NCBI GenBank assembly: GCA_003153875.1
Contig: PMBY01000173.1
Span: forward strand, 3,136 to 18,481
Length of the DNA: 15,346 bases
DNA from: Myxococcales bacterium
GTDB taxonomy: Bacteria > Myxococcota > Polyangia > Fen-1088
Direction: 5' to 3'
Both the position numbers and the translations under genes were made by a program. Below the pieces are notes generated by a model that searched no databases, was not told the origin of the DNA, and saw only the letters and a list, made by a program, of their open reading frames with translations. Positions 1-7,300 of the stretch are shown piece after piece. Within the stretch, counting starts at the first letter, position 1, and each line of letters begins with the position of its first letter.

Positions 1-1694
1 GGCGACAGGTTGACTCCGAAGCCAACTCCCCAAACTGTCCCTGCGGGTGGATTCCATGCGCCGGTGGTGCCCGCTACGCAGAGACTGTTCGGCGCCATGC
101 AGATGGACGATTTGCCTGTCAAGTCAGTATATGTGAAGTCGTAGCCACTATACATGCCAACGGTGCAATAATTGCCCGGGCAAGCGAATCCGCCGGTGCT
201 CTTCGGCGGCGAGCAGGTGACCGTCGAGCCGCCTGCGGCCGTTGAGGAGCTACCGCCCACGCCGCCGACGCCGCCAATTCCGCCGCTGCTGCCGTTCGTC
301 GCCGTGCCGCCGGCACCAGCGCCGCCCGAACCGGCCGCACCCGCGTCGGTGCCAGCCTTTCCGCCAGCGCCGCCGGCTGCATCTACACCGGCATCGGCGC
401 CAGGCATTTCGGTCACGAAAGCGACATCGTCGACGCACATGTCGAAGGTCGTGCCGGACGCGAATTGCCACGATATGTTCACGATCCCATCCGAGGCGAA
501 GGGTAGGAAAGGAACACCCCATCCGCCACGGGTCAGTTGGGTCCAGTAGATGGTGTATTGGCTCCAGGCCGGTGCAAGCGTGATGGACGTATAGTAGTTG
601 TCGTAGCACCCGCTCCCCGAGCACTTGCCGCCCGATGGGTCGGTGTTGATGTCGCTGAATATGACGGAAACGGTCGCGCTGGCACGTGTGGTTTCGCCAA
701 GCCGCGCCCAGAACCTCAGCCCGCGATAGCCGCGGCCAGAGGCGTTGTAGCCGAGCTTGGTGCCACCTGGGTTGTCAAGATCGAATCCAATTGATGCGCC
801 CCACTGGGTCCTGGCAACCGGGTCAAAGGGCGCGCACTTGCCGAAGGTTCTTATCGAGTGGGCGCTGCCGTCAGCGCCAGGGGTGACGTAGGGAACGACT
901 TGCCCCGGCACGGGCGTCTGGACGGTATTTGGGTCCCCATCGTTGAAGGTCTGCCAATGCCCGATCCGACCTTCACAGGCCGGAAGCCAACCCCCGAGGA
1001 TCTCCTCCATGTCGTCGATGAGGCCGGGCGTGCACACGCCTGACGAGCCACCCGATCCCGTGGAACCGCCAGTCGCGCCTGTGCCAGCAGATCCGCCCGC
1101 GCCAGTCGTGCCGCCTTTCACTCCTCCTGCTCCGCCAGCGCCGCCAGTGCCGCCGCCTGCGCTTGTCGTGCCGCCTTTCACTCCTCCTGCTCCGCCAGCG
1201 CCGCCAGTGCCGCCGCCTGCGCTTGTCGCGCCGCCTATCACGCCGCCCGCGCCGCCGCCTGCGCCGGCCGTGCCGCCACCGGTGGCAGGTGCACCGCCCT
1301 GTCCGCCAGCCCCTGCGTCCGGACCCATGGTCACAGCCGCCAGGTTCACCGTGATATCGGTCTCACCACCAATAACCAGATCCTTGCTCGCCTGGCCGTG
1401 CGCCACCGTCAGATTCTGAGCGTTGAGCCCGTCGACGCTCACGTTGATACTGCCGCTACGAGAAGTGGGCACGGTGGCGGACAGGGTGGTGGGAAACACA
1501 ATGGGAGTTGATGTCGCATTCGCTGGGTAGCTGCGAGTCTCCGATGTACCGGCGTTGGTGAAGGTCACGTTGAGATGCGTGATCCCGGTCAGGTTGGGGG
1601 CGTCTACATTGACGAGCACGACGTCTTGCGAACCGCCGCTGCTGGCCTTGCAGGCGAGTGACAGAAGAACCAAGCCCAGGAGAATTCGTCGCAT
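1..1694 (-). CDS. Gly-rich surface lipoprotein with jelly-roll (carbohydrate-binding-like) domain, 3' end outside window
   Basis: An open frame of 564 codons runs off the left edge with no stop; I translated it directly from the minus strand. It starts at ATG 1694, 5 bases after an AGGGGA ribosome-binding site. Residues 1-14 are hydrophobic after two Arg and end in SLAC, an imperfect lipobox with Cys15 as the lipidation candidate. Residues about 20-122 look beta-rich. Residues 123-219 are a Gly/Ala/Thr linker containing an exact 20-residue repeat. Residues about 221-428 resemble the CBM11-like jelly-roll seen in many myxobacterial lipoproteins, with DDMEE near its start and CVDDVAF at its end. 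A second Gly/Ala linker covers about 431-485. From Cys494 a Cys-rich, Tyr-rich module begins and is cut by the window edge. It is probably a surface protein binding glycans or matrix. That function is inferred from fold resemblance; the ligand is unknown. Confidence 0.8.
   Translation of the reverse strand, partial: MRRILLGLVLLSLACKASSGGSQDVVLVNVDAPNLTGITHLNVTFTNAGTSETRSYPANATSTPIVFPTTLSATVPTSRSGSINVSVDGLNAQNLTVAHGQASKDLVIGGETDITVNLAAVTMGPDAGAGGQGGAPATGGGTAGAGGGAGGVIGGATSAGGGTGGAGGAGGVKGGTTSAGGGTGGAGGAGGVKGGTTGAGGSAGTGATGGSTGSGGSSGVCTPGLIDDMEEILGGWLPACEGRIGHWQTFNDGDPNTVQTPVPGQVVPYVTPGADGSAHSIRTFGKCAPFDPVARTQWGASIGFDLDNPGGTKLGYNASGRGYRGLRFWARLGETTRASATVSVIFSDINTDPSGGKCSGSGCYDNYYTSITLAPAWSQYTIYWTQLTRGGWGVPFLPFASDGIVNISWQFASGTTFDMCVDDVAFVTEMPGADAGVDAAGGAGGKAGTDAGAAGSGGAGAGGTATNGSSGGIGGVGGVGGSSSTAAGGSTVTCSPPKSTGGFACPGNYCTVGMYSGYDFTYTDLTGKSSICMAPNSLCVAGTTGAWNPPAGTVWGVGFGVNLS
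1105..1228. repeat. Exact 60-bp tandem duplication within the Gly-rich linker
   Basis: Bases 1105-1168 are identical to 1165-1228, giving a 60-base period with 64 matching bases. The unit is a multiple of three and encodes a 20-residue Gly/Ala/Thr block twice in the minus-strand lipoprotein. A degenerate third unit follows towards 1284. The absence of any silent difference between the two full copies suggests recent slippage or recombination. Confidence 0.95.
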
Positions 1695-1699
1695 GGTTG

Positions 1700-1705
1700 T
1701 CCCCT
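1700..1705 (-). promoter_or_regulatory. Ribosome-binding site of the Gly-rich lipoprotein, overlapping the TPR gene stop codon
   Basis: On the minus strand AGGGGA lies 5 bases before the ATG at 1694. Its first two bases are the last two of the TAG that ends the TPR gene (1704-1706). This supports the start choice and translational coupling of the two genes. Confidence 0.7.
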
Positions 1706-2519
1706 ACTGGAAGATGGGCTGGTTGCCGAGCGTCGTGTTTGGGATCCCCTTCGACGATCCCGAGGAGAGCACGACGGCGGTGACCACGCCTGCTGCAATC
1801 ACCGCACTCACACCCACCCCTGTCCAGAACCACCACGTCTTGTACACGGGTGGGGATTCGTCCGCGGGCGCGGCAGCATGCAGGTCAGCGCCTGCTGGCA
1901 CATCAGCCCCTGGCCCAGTGCCGGAGGCCGCTGGCAAGGGCGAAGGCGGGGTTCCGAAAGTCGGGAAGTCGCTCGTGCCTGGCCCGGCTGGCTCAGCCGC
2001 GGCCGGTGCCGCCGTCGCTGGCAGGGCACTGCCTTGGGTCTCGACAGGGGGCGCGGCGGGCGGGACGGCAGGCGTGCTGCTCGGAGCCTGGGCAGCGGGC
2101 GGGACAGCCGCAGGAGGAGCCGTGGGCAAGGTTCCTGGTGGCGGCGCCGTTTGCGCACTCTTCATCTCAGACAGCAGCTTTTCCAGTTCCGGAATCCGCT
2201 TCTCGACCTGAACCCGATTGGCTGCGTCGGCAGGTGCTGTGCGCAGGTAGGATCGATAGGCGGTGATGGCACGGTCAGGCTTGCCGGCAAGCCGGTAGGC
2301 CTGGCCGACGTTGAAGAGCAGGGCAGGGTCCGGCACGTGGCGATAGGCTTCCTCGTAGTGCCGGGCAGCGTCGTCGTAGTAGCCGAGGTTGTAGGCTGCT
2401 GTGCCGGCCGCCACTTCGGCCCGAGCCGCGTCCTCTTTCTGGCCCGCCCACAATGACGAGCTGCCAAGTAGGATCAGCAAGCCAAGCCCGGCCTGAATTG
2501 TCGCCGATCGAACAGCCAT
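1704..2519 (-). CDS. Exported TPR protein with Pro/Ala-rich linker and C-terminal transmembrane anchor
   Basis: The product is 271 residues from ATG 2519. That start is chosen because AGGAGG sits 5 bases upstream; an in-frame ATG 45 bases earlier has no comparable site. A signal peptide covers about 1-25 (hydrophobic core GLGLLILLGSSSLWA, likely cut before GQKED). Two to three tetratricopeptide-like helical pairs cover about 30-118, with the usual small-residue/aromatic spacing (AAYNLGYYDDAARHYEEAY, then LLFNVGQAYRLAGKPDRAI). Residues about 121-225 are a Pro/Ala linker, 228-253 a transmembrane helix preceded by KTWWFW, and the last 18 residues end in TTLGNQPIFQ. TPRs bind proteins, so a scaffold role in the envelope is likely; the partner is unknown. 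The gene is co-transcribed with the downstream Gly-rich lipoprotein, a likely partner. Many Myxococcota proteins share this architecture. Confidence 0.85.
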   Translation of the reverse strand: MAVRSATIQAGLGLLILLGSSSLWAGQKEDAARAEVAAGTAAYNLGYYDDAARHYEEAYRHVPDPALLFNVGQAYRLAGKPDRAITAYRSYLRTAPADAANRVQVEKRIPELEKLLSEMKSAQTAPPPGTLPTAPPAAVPPAAQAPSSTPAVPPAAPPVETQGSALPATAAPAAAEPAGPGTSDFPTFGTPPSPLPAASGTGPGADVPAGADLHAAAPADESPPVYKTWWFWTGVGVSAVIAAGVVTAVVLSSGSSKGIPNTTLGNQPIFQ

Positions 2520-2524
2520 CAAAG

Positions 2525-2530
2525 CCTCCT
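2525..2530 (-). promoter_or_regulatory. Shine-Dalgarno AGGAGG fixing the TPR gene start
   Basis: AGGAGG on the minus strand with a 5-base spacer to ATG 2519. It favours this start over the longer in-frame alternative at 2564. Confidence 0.75.
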
Positions 2531-2601
2531 GTCGCAAGACGGCTGGCATTGTCGCCCCGCACATGGCCGTCAGTCAAACCCGGCCTAGTCGCGTGGGGAG
2601 C

Positions 2602-2620
2602 CGGCGAGCTCTGCTCGCCG
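2602..2620. other. Perfect 8-bp hairpin in the lipoprotein/TPR intergenic region
   Basis: CGGCGAGC pairs with GCTCGCCG around a TCT loop. It lies about 90 bases after the stop of the 2711-3286 lipoprotein gene and about 80 bases before the TPR gene start. There is no T-run after it in the direction of transcription, so it is not a classical intrinsic terminator. It may end or pause transcription, or be an intergenic repeat. Confidence 0.5.
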
Positions 2621-2710
2621 CGGACCATCGCGCGAGGCCGACCGAAGCGAGCGGGGTGGGGGTGGCAGGTGGGGGGCCGAAGGGCGGAGCGAACCCTCCC
2701 AGTTCCCATA

Positions 2711-3286
2711 TCAGCGTCCGGTCGGGTCCAGATACTTGTCGGCCTCCTGGCGCTGGAAGTGCTCCATCTGCGCCTTCTCGAGGCCGCGGATGATCTGCTG
2801 GGCCGGGCCAGCGGACATCTGGAAAGGGCAGAACTCGGCCGAGCGGAAAGCGATATCCTGGCGCACGACTTCGTTGGGATGCTTCTGTAGCTGCAGGCCG
2901 AAGCACATGATCTCACCGTCCTTGCCAAAGCGGCCGGTGGCCAGGATCTCCACACATTCGAAAATGGTCTTGAGCGGACAAGGCCGAGCTTCGTAGCGCT
3001 CGTGGAGCAGGCCGTCGCGGCCAGGACGGATGGGAATGTTTCGCCCGTGGACGCTGACCGAAGTCGCTGTCACTGGGCTGTCCCATGGGCTCGTGCCAGG
3101 CACGGGCCCGAAGGTCAGGAAGCGGGGATTGACGGACAGACCCAGTCCGGATTTCACGACGTCGATGAATCCGTCCAGGTTGGCGTCGACGTCACGCTGA
3201 GATGTGGACCCGTCGCCCAGTTGCTTGCGGCATGAGATGAGGAGGGCGGCCCAAAGGATCACACCAATCAGACGTGAAAAGCGCAT
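2711..3286 (-). CDS. Putative Cys-containing lipoprotein of unknown function
   Basis: The product is 191 residues. The N-terminus has two Arg in the first five residues, a hydrophobic stretch (LIGVILWAALLIS) and a good lipobox ending LISC with Cys19, so it is a confident lipoprotein. Arg at +2 gives no inner-membrane retention signal, so outer-membrane placement is likely. The mature part has four more Cys (103, 111, 128, 153), including a Cys-Pro at 103 and another at 153, which could form two disulfides. The C-terminal 30 residues are charged and helical-looking. I do not recognise the family. Upstream, AGAGG is only one base from the ATG, a poor spacing, so translation may be weak or the exact start may differ. 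The gene faces away from the pilin gene and is followed by a 191-base gap before the TPR gene. Confidence 0.7.
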   Translation of the reverse strand: MRFSRLIGVILWAALLISCRKQLGDGSTSQRDVDANLDGFIDVVKSGLGLSVNPRFLTFGPVPGTSPWDSPVTATSVSVHGRNIPIRPGRDGLLHERYEARPCPLKTIFECVEILATGRFGKDGEIMCFGLQLQKHPNEVVRQDIAFRSAEFCPFQMSAGPAQQIIRGLEKAQMEHFQRQEADKYLDPTGR

Positions 3287-3311
3287 GCCTCTATCGTCGC
3301 GCGGGTCGAGA

Positions 3312-3331
3312 CTCGCTGCAAGCGCAGCGAG
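3312..3331. other. Perfect 8-bp hairpin upstream of the lipoprotein gene
   Basis: CTCGCTGC pairs with GCAGCGAG around an AAGC loop. It is centred about 35 bases upstream of the minus-strand start at 3286, so it falls in the probable leader or promoter of that gene. It could be an operator or a leader structure. Confidence 0.45.
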
Positions 3332-3666
3332 CGACGCAACCGACGCGCTGGCCAGGGAATCGAATCAAGCCCACAGTTAGCGGCCACGAACGTCAGCAAG
3401 GTGCAGAACTGGCGGCTGATAGTGCTAGTCGTCGTCGCCATCGTTTCTGTCTCGGATTGGCCACGGTTCGGCGCGGGGCGGGGTGGGCGACCCGGCGCTG
3501 GTGGCGGGACCGCGGACACGACGGGCCTCGGAACGCCGTTTTTTGTCGGCCTTCGAGCCACAAGTTACCATTTCGGTCACCGTGGTATGTCAGTGTCGGG
3601 AAACTCGATACCCGATAGATCGCGATTTGTCGCCAGTTAGACCATGCACGCCCAGGTTGGTGGCCA

Positions 3667-3682
3667 CGGCCCGAGACTTGCA
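3667..3682 (+). promoter_or_regulatory. Candidate sigma-54 (-24/-12) promoter of the pilin gene
   Basis: The sequence CGGCCCGAGACTTGCA has GG at 3668-3669 and GC at 3680-3681, exactly 10 bases apart. It matches 10 of the 12 defined positions of the sigma-54 consensus TGGCACG-N4-TTGCW. Predicted transcription would start near 3693, leaving a leader of only about 12 bases before the ATG at 3705, which is short. pilA of Myxococcus is known to be sigma-54 dependent, which adds plausibility. Confidence 0.45.
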
Positions 3683-3704
3683 TCAAAAGAAGCGGAATAC
3701 CGCG

Positions 3705-4262
3705 ATGCTTGCCACGAGCTTGGCTAGGGGCCGGAACCGCAGCGGCTTCACGCTGGTGGAGCTCATGATCGTTGTGGCCATCATCGGCATACTGGCAGCG
3801 ATCGCTATTCCTGCCTTCAGCCGATATATCAAGAAGGCTCGCGCCGCCGAAGCCGTCGGTCATCTCAACAAGGAGTGGGCAGGGTCATTGAGCTACTACG
3901 TGACGGATCATGCGAGCGGCGGCGGTGGGGTGCTGCCCCAGCAATTCCCCGGGCCGAGCGCGGCTTGGGCCAGCGCCACTGAGTGTGCGTGCGAGACTGG
4001 CCAGCGCTGTATTCTTGGAAACTCGGTTTGGATGACCGATTTGGTGTGGCTGGCCTTGAGTTTTTCAATCCCCGACGCCCACCACTACATGCCGGGATAT
4101 AGCGGGTCCGGGACCGGCATCGGCGCTCAGTTTACGGCCTATGCCAAGGGCGACATGGACTGCGACCATACGCTGGCCGAGTTCATCCGGGTGGGGGGAG
4201 TCAACGCGGCCGGAGACCCGGTGGGCAACTTCCAGCCCGTCGTGATCAACGAGCTAGAGTAG
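3705..4262 (+). CDS. Type IV prepilin-like protein (N-terminal methylation motif)
   Basis: The product is 185 residues from ATG 3705. The leader has 14 residues ending RSG, followed by the classic class III signal [20 protein letters not shown]. Prepilin peptidase should cut at Gly14/Phe15, and Glu19 is the conserved mature Glu5. The hydrophobic helix runs to about residue 36 and is followed by [13 protein letters not shown]. The globular part has Cys94, Cys96, Cys102 and Cys153, a Trp-rich centre ([11 protein letters not shown]) and a GDMDCD segment near the C-terminus, resembling pilin-like proteins common in Myxococcota. It would be a pilus or pseudopilus subunit exported through the inner membrane. 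No other pilus gene is nearby, so it must use machinery encoded elsewhere. An in-frame TTG at 3720 would give a 9-residue leader, also acceptable. No strong Shine-Dalgarno precedes either start. Confidence 0.9.
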   Translation: MLATSLARGRNRSGFTLVELMIVVAIIGILAAIAIPAFSRYIKKARAAEAVGHLNKEWAGSLSYYVTDHASGGGGVLPQQFPGPSAAWASATECACETGQRCILGNSVWMTDLVWLALSFSIPDAHHYMPGYSGSGTGIGAQFTAYAKGDMDCDHTLAEFIRVGGVNAAGDPVGNFQPVVINELE

Positions 4263-4263
4263 C

Positions 4264-4279
4264 GCGGGCTGGCCCCCGC
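4264..4279 (+). terminator. Weak hairpin after the pilin gene in the convergent gap
   Basis: GCGGG pairs with CCCGC around a 6-base loop, beginning 2 bases after the pilin stop and followed by CGCTTCT. The stem is short and the T-run poor. It lies in the 60-base gap between the convergent pilin and czcA genes, where a terminator would be expected. Confidence 0.25.
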
Positions 4280-4322
4280 CGCTTCTGGAGCCGCGAACGG
4301 GTTGCCGGATCGTGTGGAATCG

Positions 4323-7300
4323 CTACACGCCTGCGCACTCGGGATCGTCCTGACGTGAGCGCGGCAGTGGCTCCACCTCGCGCACTCCCAGCAGCCGGAC
4401 CCAGGCGCGGTACATCACCGGCAACACGATCAGGGTCAGTAGACAGGCGCTCAGGGTGCCGAACACGATCACCACCGCGATGGGTTTCTGCGTGTCGGAA
4501 CCGATGGCGCGGCTGAGCGCGGCGGGCACCAATCCCAGCGCGGCCAGCAGCGAGGTCATGAGCACGGGGCGCAAGCGCTCGCGGCAGCCCGCGGTGATGG
4601 CGCGCTCCACCGGCATGCCGGCACGGTGGCGTTCGGCGATGGCTGACACGACCAACACGCCGTTGAGAGAGGCCTGCCCGATGAGCGCGATAAACCCCAC
4701 CGCGGCGGCCACACTCAGCGGCATGCCAAAGGCGCGCAACGCGAACACGCCGCCGATGAGCGCAAAAGGCACGTTCAGCAGGGTGAGCAGCGCCAGCGAG
4801 AAGGAATCAAAGGCCTTGAACAGCAGCATGAGGGTGATGACCAGCGCCACCGGAACGACGACCTGCAGCCGCCGCATGGCGCGCTCCTTGCTCTCGAATT
4901 CTCCGCCCCATTCGATGCCCATGCCGGCGGGCAGGGGCGCCTCCTTGCCCACGCGCGCGCGCGCTTCGTCCACGAAGCTTCCCAGGTCGCGGTCGCGCAC
5001 GTTCATGCGCACGCCAATGTAGCGCCGGCCATTCTCGCGGTTGATGGCGGCGCGGCCGAATCCCGTGTGCACATGCGCCAGCGATTCCAGCGGCACGGTC
5101 ATGCCGCCCTCGACCGCCACGCGCAGCTTGCGGATCTTTTCGATGTCATCGCGCTGGGACAGGGGCAGGCGCATGACCACGTCGAAACGGCGCTCGCCAT
5201 CCCAGAAGGTCGACAGGGGCCGGCCGCCAAGGGCCGTCTGAAAGACATGCTGAAAATCTCCCAAATTCATGCCATAGCGGGCCAGCGCCATGCGATCCGG
5301 ATCCACCTGGATCTGGGGCAGCTCGCCGCTCTTGACGATGCCCAGGTCGGCCACACCCGGAACTTTGCCCAGAGCCATCTTTACTTTGTCGGCCTGCTTC
5401 TGCAGGGCCACCAGATCTTCGCCGTAGATCTTCACCGCGATCTGGCCGAACTGGCCGCTGATGTTCTCGTTCACGTTGTCGCGAATGGGCTGCGAGAAGT
5501 TGACCTCGACGCCGGGCATCTCGGCGATGGACTTGTGGAGAGCCTTGATCACGTCCCCCAGGGTGCGCGTCTCACGCGGCCACTCGGAGGCAGGCTTCAG
5601 CTTGACGAAAAACTCCAGGTTGCTGGCCAGCGAGGGGTCGGTGCCATCCTCGGGCCGGCCGAGCTGCGACAAGACGTCGTCCACCTGGGGCGCCGCGCGG
5701 ATGATCTGCGACAGGTGGGGAACGAAACGCCGCCCTTCCGACAGCGATACGTTGGAGGGCAGGGTAAAGGTGAGGTACAGGCTGCCCTCGTTCAGTTCGG
5801 GCAAGAACTCCGAGCCCAGGCGGCCGAGCGTCAGCACGCTGACCAGCAGAGCCGCGCCGACGCCCGCCAATACCAAGCTGGGCCGTCTTAGCGCCCAGGC
5901 CAGGGTAGGCGCGTAGAGACGGTCCACGGCCAGCAGCACCGGCGATTCCCGATGCGCCGCGGGCTTGCGATAAACGAACATCATCAGCACGGGTATCAGC
6001 GTCACCGAAAACAGCAACGCGCCCGCCAGCGCGCTGACCACGGTGTTGGCCATGGGCGCGAACATGCGGCCCTCCACCCGCTCGAGCATGAAGATGGGCA
6101 GGTAGGCAGCCATGATGATGAGCAGCGAGAAAACCGTAGGTCGGACCACGCTGCGCACGCCTTGCAGAATGCGTTCCTCCAGGGTGATGGGGCGCGGGCC
6201 ATCGGGGGCGGCCAGCCGGCGCGCGACGGCTTCGACCAGGACCACGCCGCCGTCCACGATCACGCCGAAGTCCACCGCGCCCATGGACAGGAGGTTGGCG
6301 CTCATGCCGCGCGAGCGTAGGTAGATGAATGAGGCCAGCAGTGACAGCGGAATCAGGGTGCCCACGGCCAGCGCCAGACGCAGATCAAGCAGGAAGACGA
6401 ACAGAACCAGGGTCACGAGGAGCGCGCCCTCGAGCAGATTGCGCCCGACGGTGCGCAGGGTGGTGTTGACCAGGTCGGTGCGGTCGTAGAAGGGCACCAC
6501 ACGCGCAGCGTCGGGCGCCAGGCGCCGGTTGACGTCGTCGACGGCGGCGCGCACGCGCTCCAGCACCACCGAAGGGTTTTCACCTCGGCGCAGAAGCACG
6601 ATGCCTTCGACGGCTTCTGTCTCTTTGCCGTGGCTGACCACGCCCTGCCGCGGGGACCAGCCGTCAGCTACGTCGGCCACGTCGTGCAGGAAGACGGGCG
6701 TTCCCTCATGGGTGGCCACGCGCACCTGGCGCAGATCCTCGATGGTGTGGAACAGACCCTGGCTGCGGATCACGAACTGCTCAGCGCCGCGCTCCAGGAT
6801 TCCGCCCGAGGCGTTGACCGAGCCGGCGGAGATGGCCTGTTCCAGATCGGCCAGGGTCAGGTGGTGGCGGGCCAGGCGCAGGGGATCAGGCTGCACGTGA
6901 ATCTCGCGTTGCAGGCCGCCGTAGCTGACCACGTCGGCCACGCCCAGCACGCGCATCAGTGCGGGCCGCACCACCCAGTCCTGCAGCGTGCGCAGCTTCA
7001 TGGGATCCTGCCGCGCGCCTTGCAAAGTGTAGCGGTACACCTCGCCGATGGGGGTGGCCAGCGCTCCTAGGTTGGCGGTCACGCCTTCGGGCAGATCCGC
7101 GCCGCGCAGCCGCTCCAGCACCTGCCCTCGCGCGTGCAACGCGTCCTCTCCCTCCTGAAAGGTAAGGGTGACGTAGGACAGGCCGAACATGGAGATGTTG
7201 CGCAGGCGCGCCAGACCTGGGGTGCCGTTCAAGGCGCGCTCGATGGGCAGGCCGATCTGGCGCTCCACCTCCTCGGAAGGCTGGCCGGGAAAGAGCGTGA

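Larger units (their letters stand above)
3287..3704. other. Divergent intergenic region between lipoprotein and pilin genes
   Basis: This 418-base stretch has no convincing gene. It holds an 8-bp perfect hairpin near the lipoprotein end (3312-3331) and a sigma-54-like element near the pilin end (3667-3682). The short open frames in it are Arg/Gly/Pro-biased. The only mildly interesting one (GTG at 3401, 79 codons, hydrophobic start) lacks a good ribosome-binding site. Confidence 0.6.

Noticed and set aside
172..549. Pro/Ala-rich plus-strand frames opposite the Gly-rich lipoprotein
   Set aside because: They are the antisense reading of the Gly/Ala linkers; the minus-strand frame is far longer and has a signal sequence and ribosome-binding site.
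1105..1284. CRISPR-like repeat array
   Set aside because: The repeat units are contiguous with no spacers and encode part of an open reading frame.
3459..3472. A second GG-N10-GC spacing upstream of the pilin gene
   Set aside because: Only the spacing fits; the TT before GC and most of the -24 block are wrong, unlike the element at 3667-3682.
3401..3640. A 79-codon plus-strand frame with a hydrophobic N-terminus in front of the pilin gene
   Set aside because: GTG start without usable ribosome-binding site, and Gly/Arg-rich composition typical of chance frames in GC-rich DNA; no recognisable domain.
5067..5891. Long plus-strand open frame opposite czcA
   Set aside because: Antisense shadow of a well-conserved RND pump; no domain or ribosome-binding site seen.
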